Part shown: positions 1 through 7,352 of the stretch, piece after piece
Layout: the number at the start of each line of letters is the position of its first letter
Numbering within the stretch: position 1 is the stretch's first letter
Origin: Serpens sp035306625
GTDB lineage: Bacteria; Pseudomonadota; Gammaproteobacteria; Pseudomonadales; Pseudomonadaceae
Direction: 5' to 3'
Assembly: GCA_035306625.1 (NCBI GenBank)
Contig: DATGNS010000313.1
Location: forward strand, 1-13,632
Length of the DNA stretch: 13,632 bases
Translations under genes and position numbers: made by a program
The notes under the pieces: model-generated
What the model was told of the DNA's origin: nothing
What the model saw: only the letters and a program-made list of their open reading frames with translations
Databases searched by the model: none

Positions 1-440
1 AGCTGACCGGCGCCTTCGTCTGGGGTGTGCATGTGCTGCTGGTGAGCTTCTTCGCCGGCCGCTACGACCCGCTGCGCCTGTCCATCCTGCAGTTCCTGGT
101 CTGTGCCCTGGTGAGCCTGCTGCTGGCGCTGGCCCTGGAACCCATCGAGTGGTCGGCCATCGTCGCCGCCGCGCCGTCGATCCTCTATGGCGGCTGCTTC
201 GCCGTGGGCGTCGGCTACACCCTCCAGGTGGTGGCGCAGAAGGACGCCATCGCCTCCCACGCCGCCATCATCCTGTCCCTGGAAGCGGTGTTCGCCGCCA
301 TCGCCGGCTGGCTGTTCCTGGACGAGAGTCTGTCCCTGCGCAGCTACGTCGGTGCCGGCATCATGCTGGCCGGCATGCTGCTCGCCCAGCTGTGGCCCCA
401 GAACAAGACCGCGACCGCGCCGGCCACCGGTCAGGCCTGA
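1..440 (+). CDS. EamA/DMT-family permease, C-terminal part (5' truncated by window)
   Basis: This is an inner-membrane permease of the drug/metabolite transporter superfamily; the substrate cannot be told from sequence. The reading frame is open from base 3, so the true start lies before the window, and the in-frame GTG at 27 is not a credible start. About 145 residues are visible, with roughly five hydrophobic segments. The end has the typical second EamA repeat: a YTLQVVAQ stretch, then HAAIILSLEAVFAAIAGW, the LDES turn, and a last helix ending in a short polar tail (PQNKTATAP). A full-length member has about 290-300 residues and ten helices, so about half is missing. The gene ends tail-to-tail with the DTW gene on the other strand, overlapping it by 10 bp. 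Family assignment is firm; specificity is unknown. Confidence 0.85.
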   Translation, partial: LTGAFVWGVHVLLVSFFAGRYDPLRLSILQFLVCALVSLLLALALEPIEWSAIVAAAPSILYGGCFAVGVGYTLQVVAQKDAIASHAAIILSLEAVFAAIAGWLFLDESLSLRSYVGAGIMLAGMLLAQLWPQNKTATAPATGQA

Positions 441-1144
441 AGGGCAACCTGCCGCCGGCGATGCAGCTCATCGCCGGTGTCCAGGGGCTGCCGGTGCTTG
501 GCGGCCAGGTAATGCCGGGTAAACAGCTCGAAATGGTCACCCAGCGCCTCGGCGGCCTGTGTCTCGCCAGCCAGCTCCAGACACAGCGCCGCCACCTCGG
601 CGGTGCACAGGTGATCCTCGCGGGTCGAACGACGCAGGCGATAGCGTGACACCTGCTCCGGCTGCAGGCTGAGCACCGGCAGGTGATCCAGGTAGGGACT
701 CTTGCGAAACATCTTGCGCGCCTCGGTCCAGGTGGCGTCGAGCAGGATGAACAGCGGCCGCTTGCCCGATTCCGGCGCCACCCTGTCGACCACCCGCTCC
801 GGTGCGGCGTATTCACCGGGAAACACCAGGTACGGCTGCCATTGCGGATCGGCCAGCAAGGCCTCCAGACGCGGATCCACCGTGACCCGCGACCAGCCGA
901 AGGCCTGGGTGTCGGGCACCACGTCGGCGATCAGCCAGCCGGTATTGGTCGGCTTGAGGGCCTCGATGTCATGCATCACCAGACACACGCCGGCCCGGGT
1001 GGCGACCGGCGCGGTCCAGGGACACAGGCAATAGGTCGGCGCGATCCGGCAGCGGGGGCAACGCTCCACGCGGGAGCCTCGGGCAACGAAGGGTTTGAGG
1101 CTGCGCGCCAGGCGTTCGGCGCGCAGTCGAGCTACGGCATGCAT
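431..1144 (-). CDS. DTW domain protein, probable tRNA-uridine aminocarboxypropyltransferase (TapT-like)
   Basis: DTW-domain proteins transfer the 3-amino-3-carboxypropyl group of S-adenosylmethionine to uridine in tRNA (acp3U; TapT/YfiP in E. coli). The 237-residue product has the family hallmarks: a four-cysteine cluster (Cys29, Cys32, Cys39, Cys41, pattern CPRC...CLC), the DATW signature at 136-139 followed by EARKM, and the conserved RLRRSTREDHLCTAEVAAL block near 169-187. Length is normal. The start at 1144 is the only Met before residue 57, but its Shine-Dalgarno is poor. A weak promoter can be read upstream (TAGACT at 1180-1185, CTTGCC at 1202-1207, 16-bp spacer). The gene is divergent from the small secreted-protein gene at 1266. 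Which tRNA and position it modifies is inferred from the family, not visible here. Confidence 0.85.
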   Translation of the reverse strand: MHAVARLRAERLARSLKPFVARGSRVERCPRCRIAPTYCLCPWTAPVATRAGVCLVMHDIEALKPTNTGWLIADVVPDTQAFGWSRVTVDPRLEALLADPQWQPYLVFPGEYAAPERVVDRVAPESGKRPLFILLDATWTEARKMFRKSPYLDHLPVLSLQPEQVSRYRLRRSTREDHLCTAEVAALCLELAGETQAAEALGDHFELFTRHYLAAKHRQPLDTGDELHRRRQVALQA

Positions 1145-1265
1145 GGATGGATCAGGTCACCGCGTGTACAGGGGTGCGCAGTCTACCAGAGGGGTCGTCG
1201 AGGCAAGGGGCGAACGGCCACCGCCGGTCCGGGTCGAATACCTTTGTTCAACGGAGGTTTTTCCG

Positions 1266-1664
1266 ATGCCTGTCCTGTTGCTGCTTCTGCTGTCCGCCAT
1301 CGGCCTGCCGGCGTTCGCCGCCTCGGCCAGCGAGGAACAGTTGATCCGCGACCTGCAGCGCATCGCGCGCAACAGCAACCAGGACACCCCGCGCGCCATC
1401 AGCGCGGATATCGTCGATCGCGGCTTCACCGTGGATCGACGCACCCTGATCAATCACCTGAGCGTGCGCCCCGAACACGCCGAGGACATGCGCCGCAACC
1501 CCGGTGCGGTGCGCCGGCAGCTCACCGCCAGCGTGTGCGGCAACGCGGGCTTTCGCCAGTTGCTGGAGCGGGGCGCGGTGTTGCGCTACCAGTTCACCGA
1601 AGCCGGCAGCGACTGGCCGGTGACCAGCGAGAGCTTTATCGCCGAGGACTGTGCGGAGCTCTAG
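1266..1664 (+). CDS. Small exported protein, putative quorum-sensing-regulated virulence factor (QSregVF) family
   Basis: A 132-residue protein with a clear Sec signal peptide: a leucine-rich core (VLLLLLLSAIGLPAFA) and a likely cleavage after AFA or AFAAS near residues 18-20. The mature part is about 113 residues and polar, with two cysteines (Cys91 and Cys129) that could form a disulfide in the periplasm. The LINHLSVRPEHAEDMR and SVCGNAGFRQLL stretches resemble the family typified by P. aeruginosa PA3611, recalled from memory; its biochemical role is not known to me. The ATG at 1266 is chosen over the upstream in-frame ATG at 1095 because a strong GGAGGT lies at 1253-1258 and the signal peptide begins there. 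It is convergent with phosphoketolase, with a palindromic repeat between them. Confidence 0.65.
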   Translation: MPVLLLLLLSAIGLPAFAASASEEQLIRDLQRIARNSNQDTPRAISADIVDRGFTVDRRTLINHLSVRPEHAEDMRRNPGAVRRQLTASVCGNAGFRQLLERGAVLRYQFTEAGSDWPVTSESFIAEDCAEL

Positions 1665-1705
1665 GCTCCCTCGGCGAACCCGGCGTCGATACACCAGAGG
1701 CCTGT

Positions 1706-1799
1706 GCACACCGCAGGGTGTGCCAACACACAGCGTTGGCCGTGGCTCAGGTTCCCACCGCCATGGCGGCCGGGAAAACGCCGACCGCCCTACGGTTGC
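1706..1799. repeat. Palindromic intergenic repeat, copy 1 (REP/BIME-like)
   Basis: This compound inverted-repeat element lies between two convergent genes. Visible hairpins are GCACACC (1706-1712) with GGTGTGC (1717-1723), and GCCAAC (1722-1727) with GTTGGC (1735-1740). The segment 1765-1799 matches 12769-12803: GGCGGCCGG, four variable bases, then ACGCCGACCGCCCTAC and GTTGC with one or two changes. It may act as a transcript-end or mRNA-stabilising structure for the flanking genes. No T-run follows, so it is not a classical terminator. Confidence 0.7.
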
Positions 1800-1823
1800 A
1801 TCACCTGGCAGAGCCAATCCGCT

Positions 1824-4226
1824 TCAGCGCAGCACCTGCGGATCGCCCCGGCCGGCCAGGGTCGCGGCCTCGTCGACGGTCAGCAGCGCCGTGCGCGGCA
1901 TGTTCAGCACCCGTGCGCAGGCGGCCAGCACGTTGGCCCAGGTGCTGCGGTTGGCGAACAGCATGCCGGACTCGTCGAAGGTGCCGCCGCGGTTGCGGTA
2001 GCCCAGCACGCCGCTGAGACGGGTGTCGGGGAACAGCGGCCAGAGCACCCCACGCGCCACTTCCGGGCGCATGTGGGTCAGCAGCACGCGGCGCGGGTAG
2101 TGGTCGGGGAACAGCCGCTCGGTGACCTCCGGGTCGGCCATCGCCTCCAGCTCCCACTGGTCGCGCGGCGCGCGGAAGCGCCCCGGTTCCTGCAGATAGA
2201 TCAGCCGATAGGCGCAGCCGGCCTCCTTCAGGCGCTGGCAGGCGCGCAGCATCTCGCCCAGCTGGTAGCTGCCGTTGGCGATCAGCAACAGCGGATCGGG
2301 GCCCTGCACCTCCTCGACGAGGATGGCGCCGTCGCGCGCCAGCTGCTCGGCCTGCTCCCGGGTGAAGTAGCAGGGCCGGTCACGCTTGGGGATCACCATG
2401 CAGGCGATCTGTCCCCGGGCCTGATAGATGCCCGGCAGCAGGGCCAGGACGCTGTTGTGATCGGCCGGGAACAGCACCCGCGACACGTCGCTCATTTCGC
2501 CCAGCAGCGCCTCGCAGAAGGTGGTGTCCTGGTGGGATTGCTGGTTCTTGCCGTTCTCCCAGGTGTGCGAGGTGGCCACGACGGGGAAGCCGAGCCAGCC
2601 GGCCGGCCGACCGACCTCCTTCTGCTGGCGGGCGAAGATGAGGCTCTGGCGGACCGCGCCGAGCATCTTCACGCAGAACGCCTCGTAGCTGGCCACCAGG
2701 TTCAGGCCGCCCTGGTTGGCCAGGCAGGCGGACACCACGGCCTCCTCGTTGAGGGCGGTGATGATCTTGCCGTCCACCGCCTCCAGCTCGCCTTCCGGTT
2801 CGCTGACCCGGTGCCTGAGCGCCTTGAGCACGCCACCGAGGCGGTTGCTGGCCAGCTCGTCCGGGTTGCCCACGCGGGGTCGCAAGTTCGGGTTGGCGCG
2901 GGTCAGATCGACGAAGAAGCGGTCCAGCGCCGCCATGGGCGAACAGGCATCGTCACGGTAGTGCAGCTCGGGCATCGCCGGCGCATCGGAACGGCGCACG
3001 GCCAGGGCGTTGTCGCGTTCCAGCGGCCGCTCACCGCGGCGGGCGAAGAGTTCGCGCACCTCGGCGAGCTGCTTGAAGGGCACATGCAGCGGCGCCGCGT
3101 GGCTGTTGAACAGCTCGCGCGCCTCCGTGCTGCTGTACGGGCTGCCGGGCAGTGGCAGGTTGTGGGCCGCGTTGCTGGCCGCGCCGTAGAAGCCGAAGCC
3201 CTTGGTGGTCTCGGCGATGGCATAGGGAATCGGCAGCGGATACTTGAGGATGCCGCGGTTCTTCTCGTCCACGCGGCGGCCCAGGCGCTGCTCCATTTCC
3301 CACAGGGTGCAGACGAAGGCGGCCGGATCGCGGCCGTCCATGCGGATCGGATCGAAACCGCAGCGGCGCAGGTGCTGGACGAAACCTTCCAGGCCCTCGA
3401 GGGTACCCAGCTCGGTGCGCTGCTCGATGCGGCGGCCGTTGGCGATCATCACCGGCAGGGCCACGCCGCAGTCCTCGGCGCGCCACCAGCGCGGAATCCA
3501 GTCGCTGCCCCGCTGCTCCTCGGCGGCGCCGTCGGACAGGAAGGTAACCAGGGTCTCGCCCGGCAGCGGCATGTGCGCGTACTGCAGCTCGGCGAAGCCC
3601 AGGTAGCCGCCCTCGGCAATGCCGCCGGCGGTGTGCGGGTTGACATGGCTGCCCAGGGGCACGCCCGGCAGCCCGTCAGGGGTCTGGGCATAGCTGTAGA
3701 AGTCGGCGGCCAGGCGACTCATGCCCTCCTCGTCGAACGTGTAGCGTTCGGCCTGTTCCGGATGCTGGTTGCCGACCAGCAGGTTGATGGCCTCGATGGC
3801 CGCCACGCAGTGCCCCTGGCCCATCATCCAGGCGCGGGTCTGCCCGGTCAGGGCGTTGAGCGCCAGGTAGCCAGCATAGGCGGGCACCATGTTCAGGGCG
3901 CCGCCGGTGTGGCCTTCGGGCTGCACCTTGAAATCGTCCTGCTCGAGCGGCGCGCCATCCAGGCGCACGCGACGGGCGTAGGTCATGTGCACCACCAGCC
4001 ACAGCCCCGCGGCGCTCAGACGGTCCAGTGCCTGCAGCAGCCGATAGACGCTGGCCAGGTCCGGCTGCAGGCCGGCCTGCACCACCTGGTGGGCCATCCG
4101 GTAGGCGGCCGCGCGGGTTTCATCGGCATGGACGAAAGGACCATAACCCTCGCTCCAGCGGGCAAATTCCGGCTCTTGGCGGGCGTGCTCGGCCAGCTCG
4201 GCGGGGCTCGGCAGAAGTTGGTGCAT
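1824..4226 (-). CDS. Phosphoketolase, divergent clade (xylulose-5-phosphate/fructose-6-phosphate phosphoketolase family)
   Basis: A thiamine-diphosphate enzyme expected to split xylulose 5-phosphate (and perhaps fructose 6-phosphate) with phosphate, giving acetyl phosphate plus glyceraldehyde 3-phosphate (or erythrose 4-phosphate). The 800-residue length fits the family. Recognisable blocks are EGHTGG (His106), GQGH (His139), EGGYLGF (205-211, like the signature EGGELGY), SDGAAEE (231-237) with Asn263 in ANGRR for the Mg-diphosphate site, GNPDE...SNRL (453-463), Glu494/495, SHQD (His565) and FPADHN (586-591). Several depart from the canonical forms (GQGHCV for GPGHGG, SDGAAEEQRG for GDGEAETGP), so this is a distant clade that databases sometimes mislabel as an epimerase. 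ATG 4226 is preceded by GGAG (4237-4240). The promoter carries an ANR/FNR-type box, suggesting low-oxygen induction. Substrate preference is not established. Confidence 0.85.
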   Translation of the reverse strand: MHQLLPSPAELAEHARQEPEFARWSEGYGPFVHADETRAAAYRMAHQVVQAGLQPDLASVYRLLQALDRLSAAGLWLVVHMTYARRVRLDGAPLEQDDFKVQPEGHTGGALNMVPAYAGYLALNALTGQTRAWMMGQGHCVAAIEAINLLVGNQHPEQAERYTFDEEGMSRLAADFYSYAQTPDGLPGVPLGSHVNPHTAGGIAEGGYLGFAELQYAHMPLPGETLVTFLSDGAAEEQRGSDWIPRWWRAEDCGVALPVMIANGRRIEQRTELGTLEGLEGFVQHLRRCGFDPIRMDGRDPAAFVCTLWEMEQRLGRRVDEKNRGILKYPLPIPYAIAETTKGFGFYGAASNAAHNLPLPGSPYSSTEARELFNSHAAPLHVPFKQLAEVRELFARRGERPLERDNALAVRRSDAPAMPELHYRDDACSPMAALDRFFVDLTRANPNLRPRVGNPDELASNRLGGVLKALRHRVSEPEGELEAVDGKIITALNEEAVVSACLANQGGLNLVASYEAFCVKMLGAVRQSLIFARQQKEVGRPAGWLGFPVVATSHTWENGKNQQSHQDTTFCEALLGEMSDVSRVLFPADHNSVLALLPGIYQARGQIACMVIPKRDRPCYFTREQAEQLARDGAILVEEVQGPDPLLLIANGSYQLGEMLRACQRLKEAGCAYRLIYLQEPGRFRAPRDQWELEAMADPEVTERLFPDHYPRRVLLTHMRPEVARGVLWPLFPDTRLSGVLGYRNRGGTFDESGMLFANRSTWANVLAACARVLNMPRTALLTVDEAATLAGRGDPQVLR

Positions 4227-4261
4227 GGCAACAAGGCTCCGTCATGTCATTCAGTTCGGTT

Positions 4262-4303
4262 AGTGTAAGGTGCTGCGCTTCCGGCGGTGCTGATATGCAT
4301 CAA
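4262..4303 (-). promoter_or_regulatory. ANR/FNR-type box and -10 element of the phosphoketolase promoter
   Basis: CTGATATGCATCAA (4290-4303) matches the ANR/FNR consensus TTGAT-N4-ATCAA at 9 of 10 arm positions. On the minus strand a TACACT hexamer (4262-4267, 4/6 to TATAAT) would place the start site at 4255, which puts the box centre at exactly -41.5, the class II activator position. No -35 hexamer is needed at such promoters. The predicted leader is 29 nt and includes the GGAG Shine-Dalgarno. On the plus strand the matching -10 slot (4326-4331, CAGACT) is poor, so control of the divergent metallo-hydrolase gene is less certain. Activation itself is inferred. Confidence 0.6.
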
Positions 4304-4362
4304 GACCCTCCGGGCGCGCCCGGCGCAGACTTGCTCCCAGTTCAGGAAAAGGTTCATTCATC

Positions 4363-5766
4363 ATGGCTCTACTCCAATTTCTCGGCGCCATCCGGCAAGT
4401 TACCGGCTCCTGCTACCTGCTGGAGACCCACGATGGCAGGCGCGTGCTGCTGGAGTGCGGCCTGCATCAGGGACGGCGCGAGGAGGAAAGCAACAACCGC
4501 CGGGCCTTCCCCTTCCGCCCCCGGGACATCGACGCCGTGGTCATCTCCCATGCCCATATCGACCACAGCGGGCTGCTGCCGCGCCTGACGAAGGAGGGCT
4601 ATCGCGGCCCCATCTTCGCCACCGAGGCGACCTGCGCGCTGCTGGACCTGATGCTGCACGACGCCGCGCACCTGCAGGAAAAGGACGCGGAATGGGAAAA
4701 CAAGTGGCGCGCCCGTCGCGGCAAGAAGCCGATCGCCCCGCTGTATACCAGCGAAGATGCTGATCAGGTCCTGCGCCAGTGCCAGCCGATCAGCTACGGC
4801 CAACGGGAACAGATCGTGCCCGGCGTGCATGTGACCATGCACAACGCCGGACATATCCTCGGCTCGGCCATCGTCCAGCTGGACGTGGAGGATTTCGGCC
4901 GCACCCGCCGCCTGGTGTTCTCCGGCGACCTGGGCAACGACTGCACGCCGCTGATGCGTAACCCCGATGTGGTCGACCAGGCCGACGTGGTGCTGCTGGA
5001 GTCCACCTACGGTGATCGTGACCATCGCTGCAGCGAGGACACTCTGGAAGAATTCGTCAAGGTCCTGCAGCAGGCCCACGAGGATGGCGGCAACGTGCTG
5101 ATCCCGGCGTTCGCCATCGGTCGCACCCAGGACCTGATCTACTATCTCGGGCGCTTCTACCATGAGGGCAGGCTGCCTCAGCAGGCGGTATTCCTCGACA
5201 GCCCCATGGCGATCCGCGCCAATGCCATCTACAGTCGCTACCTCGAACAGCTGGACCCGCAGGAACTGGAGCGCATGCGCGGCCTGGGCATCCACAAGGT
5301 CGCCGACCTGCTGCCGATCCTGCGGCCGACCCCCACGCCCGAGGAGTCGATGGCCGTCAACCGCATCACCAGCGGCGCGATCGTCATCGCCGGCAGCGGC
5401 ATGTGCAACGGCGGACGCATCCTGCATCACTTCAAGCACAACCTCTGGCGTCCCGAATGCCATGTGGTGTTTACCGGCTTCCAGGCCCGTGGCACCTTGG
5501 GACGCACCATCGTCGAAGGCGCCGAACGCGTTCGCCTGCTGCATCAGCAGATCGCGGTCAAGGCCCGCATCCACACCCTGGGCGGCTTCTCCGCCCACGC
5601 CGGCCAGTCGCAGCTGCTCGACTGGGTCAGCCGCTTCTCCGGCCGGCCGGACCTGCATCTGGTGCATGGCGAGCTGGAGAAGATGCTTGCCCTGCAGAGC
5701 GCGCTGCGCCACCGCCTGGGCTGGGAGGCAAACATCCCCGAGCCGGGCGACCGCATCGCCCTCTAG
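4363..5766 (+). CDS. Beta-CASP metallo-beta-lactamase-fold hydrolase (CPSF/RNase-like)
   Basis: A 467-residue cytoplasmic metallo-hydrolase with the complete prokaryotic CPSF-like architecture. The MBL part has HAHIDH (63-68), His164 in AGHILGS, Asp189 in FSGDLG and ESTYGDR (213-219). The beta-CASP cap follows (about 245-395), with FLDSPMA (Asp279), GSGMCNGGRILHH (344-356) and GFQARGTLGR (372-381). The C-terminal RMMBL segment has GGFSAHAGQ (His412) and VHGE (His435). All expected two-metal ligands are present, so an active nuclease or phosphodiesterase is likely; family members cleave RNA, but this subgroup's substrate is unproven. An AGGAAAAGG purine tract (4344-4352) precedes ATG 4363. It is divergent from phosphoketolase and lies 36 bp ahead of the LOG gene, probably in one operon. 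It should not be read as an antibiotic-resistance gene. Confidence 0.87.
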   Translation: MALLQFLGAIRQVTGSCYLLETHDGRRVLLECGLHQGRREEESNNRRAFPFRPRDIDAVVISHAHIDHSGLLPRLTKEGYRGPIFATEATCALLDLMLHDAAHLQEKDAEWENKWRARRGKKPIAPLYTSEDADQVLRQCQPISYGQREQIVPGVHVTMHNAGHILGSAIVQLDVEDFGRTRRLVFSGDLGNDCTPLMRNPDVVDQADVVLLESTYGDRDHRCSEDTLEEFVKVLQQAHEDGGNVLIPAFAIGRTQDLIYYLGRFYHEGRLPQQAVFLDSPMAIRANAIYSRYLEQLDPQELERMRGLGIHKVADLLPILRPTPTPEESMAVNRITSGAIVIAGSGMCNGGRILHHFKHNLWRPECHVVFTGFQARGTLGRTIVEGAERVRLLHQQIAVKARIHTLGGFSAHAGQSQLLDWVSRFSGRPDLHLVHGELEKMLALQSALRHRLGWEANIPEPGDRIAL

Positions 5767-5802
5767 GCTCACGCCCCATCGATTTCGCAACGGAGAGTTT
5801 CA

Positions 5803-6873
5803 ATGGCTTTTGAATCGGACGACTACCTGGCCCGCCCCTTCCGCGCCGGCGGTATCGACCTGGGCAGCAAGGTCGAGGAACTGACCGACCTGGTGGTACC
5901 CCAGGGCAGCCCCAACCGGGAGCTGTACCAGAACATGCTGACCACGGTGGTGCGCATGGCCCAGGCCGACCGCAACCGCTGGGACGCCAAGATCATGGCC
6001 CAGACCCTGCGCGAGCTGGAGCGCTCGTTCAGCGTGCTGGACCGCTTCAAGCGCCGCCGCAAGGTGACCGTGTTCGGTTCGGCGCGCACCCCGGTGGACC
6101 ATCCGCTGTACGCCATGGCGGTAAAGCTGGGCGAACTGCTGGCCAAGCGCGACCTGATGGTGATCACCGGCGCCGGCGGCGGCATCATGGCCGCCGCCCA
6201 CGAGGGCGCCGGCCTGGAGAACAGCATCGGCCTGAACATCACCCTGCCGTTCGAGCAGCATGCCAATGCCACGGTGGACGGCACCGACAACCTGCTGTCG
6301 TTCCATTTCTTCTTCACCCGCAAGCTGTTCTTCGTCAAGGAGGCGGACGCCCTGGTGCTCTGCCCCGGCGGCTTCGGCACCCTGGACGAGGCGCTGGAAG
6401 TGCTCACCCTGATCCAGACCGGCAAGAGCCCGCTGGTGCCGGTGATCCTGCTTGACGAGCCGGGTGGCAGCTACTGGCAGGACGCCATGACGTTCATGCA
6501 GCGGCAACTGCTCGGCCACCGCTACATCCTGCCCAGCGACATGCACCTGATGCGCCTGGTGCACAGCGCGGAGGACGCCGTTGCGGAGATCGCCCGCTTC
6601 TACGGCAACTACCACTCCAGCCGCTGGCTGAAGGGCGAATACATCCTGCGCATGAACCATCCGCTGAACGACGCGACCCTGGGCAGGCTGCACGAGGAGT
6701 ACGCCGACCTGTGCCTGCATGGCGGCTTCACCCAGCATCCCTGCTGCCAGACGGGAGAGGACGACGCTGAGCTGTGCGACCTGCCGCGTCTGGTGTTCAC
6801 CTTCAACGCCCGCGACCACGGCCGCCTGCGCGAGCTGGTCGACCTGATCAACGACAGCGCCAGCTGGGCCTGA
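5803..6873 (+). CDS. LOG-family protein (TIGR00730-like nucleotide phosphoribohydrolase candidate)
   Basis: LOG proteins hydrolyse nucleoside 5'-monophosphates (cytokinin nucleotides in the best-known cases) to free base plus ribose 5-phosphate; older databases call them lysine decarboxylases. The 356-residue product has FGSAR (91-95), the Rossmann turn GAGGGIM (123-129), TRK (172-174, the conserved Arg) and the diagnostic PGGFGTLDE (188-196). Ordinary LOGs have about 190 residues. Here about 85 extra residues precede the domain, and about 70-90 follow it, including the CLHGGFTQHPCC region. That longer layout recalls larger NMP nucleosidases such as E. coli PpnN, but I cannot confirm orthology. 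GGAGAG (5791-5796) precedes ATG 5803. It follows the beta-CASP gene closely and ends at a strong bidirectional terminator. Confidence 0.83.
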   Translation: MAFESDDYLARPFRAGGIDLGSKVEELTDLVVPQGSPNRELYQNMLTTVVRMAQADRNRWDAKIMAQTLRELERSFSVLDRFKRRRKVTVFGSARTPVDHPLYAMAVKLGELLAKRDLMVITGAGGGIMAAAHEGAGLENSIGLNITLPFEQHANATVDGTDNLLSFHFFFTRKLFFVKEADALVLCPGGFGTLDEALEVLTLIQTGKSPLVPVILLDEPGGSYWQDAMTFMQRQLLGHRYILPSDMHLMRLVHSAEDAVAEIARFYGNYHSSRWLKGEYILRMNHPLNDATLGRLHEEYADLCLHGGFTQHPCCQTGEDDAELCDLPRLVFTFNARDHGRLRELVDLINDSASWA

Positions 6874-6881
6874 ATTGCAAA

Positions 6882-6908
6882 AGCGGCGCGCCAAGGGGGC
6901 GCGCCGCT
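6882..6908. terminator. Bidirectional rho-independent terminator
   Basis: A perfect 11-bp stem, AGCGGCGCGCC (6882-6892) and GGCGCGCCGCT (6898-6908), encloses a 5-nt loop. It sits between two convergent genes whose stops are at 6873 and 6921. Reading minus, the stem is followed by CTTTTGCAATT. Reading plus, it is followed by ACTTTGCG, a weaker tract. Termination is therefore likely for the minus-strand aldolase/thioesterase operon and plausible for the LOG operon. Confidence 0.8.
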
Positions 6909-6920
6909 ACTTTGCGAGAC

Positions 6921-7352
6921 TCAGGCCAGCAGGGCCTTGCCGTACCCTTCGACGAATTCCGCCGGCATGCGCCGCGGACGGCCGCTGGACAGTTCGATAC
7001 AGGCAAAGGTGGTGTGGGCGCGCAGCAGGGTCGCGCCATCGGCCGGACGGATCAGCTGGAAGCGGCGCAGCATCCGCAGCCGCTGGTCGGATTCGACGAT
7101 CCAGGTGCCCATGCACAGGCGCTCGCCCTGGTAGGCGGCGGCCAAGTAGTCCACCTCGTGGCGCACCACCGCCATGGCCCGATCCAGCCGGCGATAGGTC
7201 GCCAGGTCCAGCCCCAGGTGCTGGGAGTGGTTCCAGGCGCAGCGCTCCATCCAGCTCACATACACGGCGTTGTTGACGTGGCCGAGGCCGTCGATGTCCT
7301 CGGCCGTTACTTCAAGTTCCAGCAGGTAGGGGCTCGGCAGATCCCAATTCAT
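6921..7352 (-). CDS. Acyl-CoA thioesterase, hotdog fold (4-hydroxybenzoyl-CoA thioesterase/YbgC-like)
   Basis: A 143-residue single hotdog-domain protein, the usual length for the family, expected to hydrolyse acyl-CoA thioesters in the cytoplasm. The catalytic-region motif DIDGLGHVNNAVYVSWME (19-36) has the conserved Asp21 followed by GHVNN. A second conserved strand pair is around VRHEVDYLAAAYQGERL and RRFQLIRPADGATLLRAHTTF. The same frame stays open upstream to 8207, but the real start is ATG 7352: its first bases form an ATGA overlap with the aldolase stop, and residue 1 begins the normal domain. The overlap indicates translational coupling. The substrate is unknown, and the reason for pairing with an aldolase is not evident. 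Confidence 0.85.
   Translation of the reverse strand: MNWDLPSPYLLELEVTAEDIDGLGHVNNAVYVSWMERCAWNHSQHLGLDLATYRRLDRAMAVVRHEVDYLAAAYQGERLCMGTWIVESDQRLRMLRRFQLIRPADGATLLRAHTTFACIELSSGRPRRMPAEFVEGYGKALLA

Noticed and set aside
1704..4268. 854-codon open frame on the plus strand opposite phosphoketolase
   Set aside because: It is an antisense shadow produced by high G+C codon bias. The translation is repetitive in H, Q, R, G and A, shows no family motifs, and the minus-strand frame encodes a recognisable enzyme.
4363..5766. Beta-lactamase-type resistance gene
   Set aside because: Only the metal-binding fold is shared. The beta-CASP cap, GGFSAHAG and VHGE motifs and the lack of a signal peptide place it with CPSF/RNase-like enzymes.
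4369..5790. 473-codon minus-strand frame opposite the beta-CASP gene
   Set aside because: This is also an antisense shadow, with no start signal or recognisable domain; the plus frame carries complete MBL/beta-CASP motifs.
5803..6873. Lysine decarboxylase annotation
   Set aside because: PGGFGTLDE with GAGGGIM is the LOG phosphoribohydrolase signature; decarboxylase activity is a historical mislabel for this fold.
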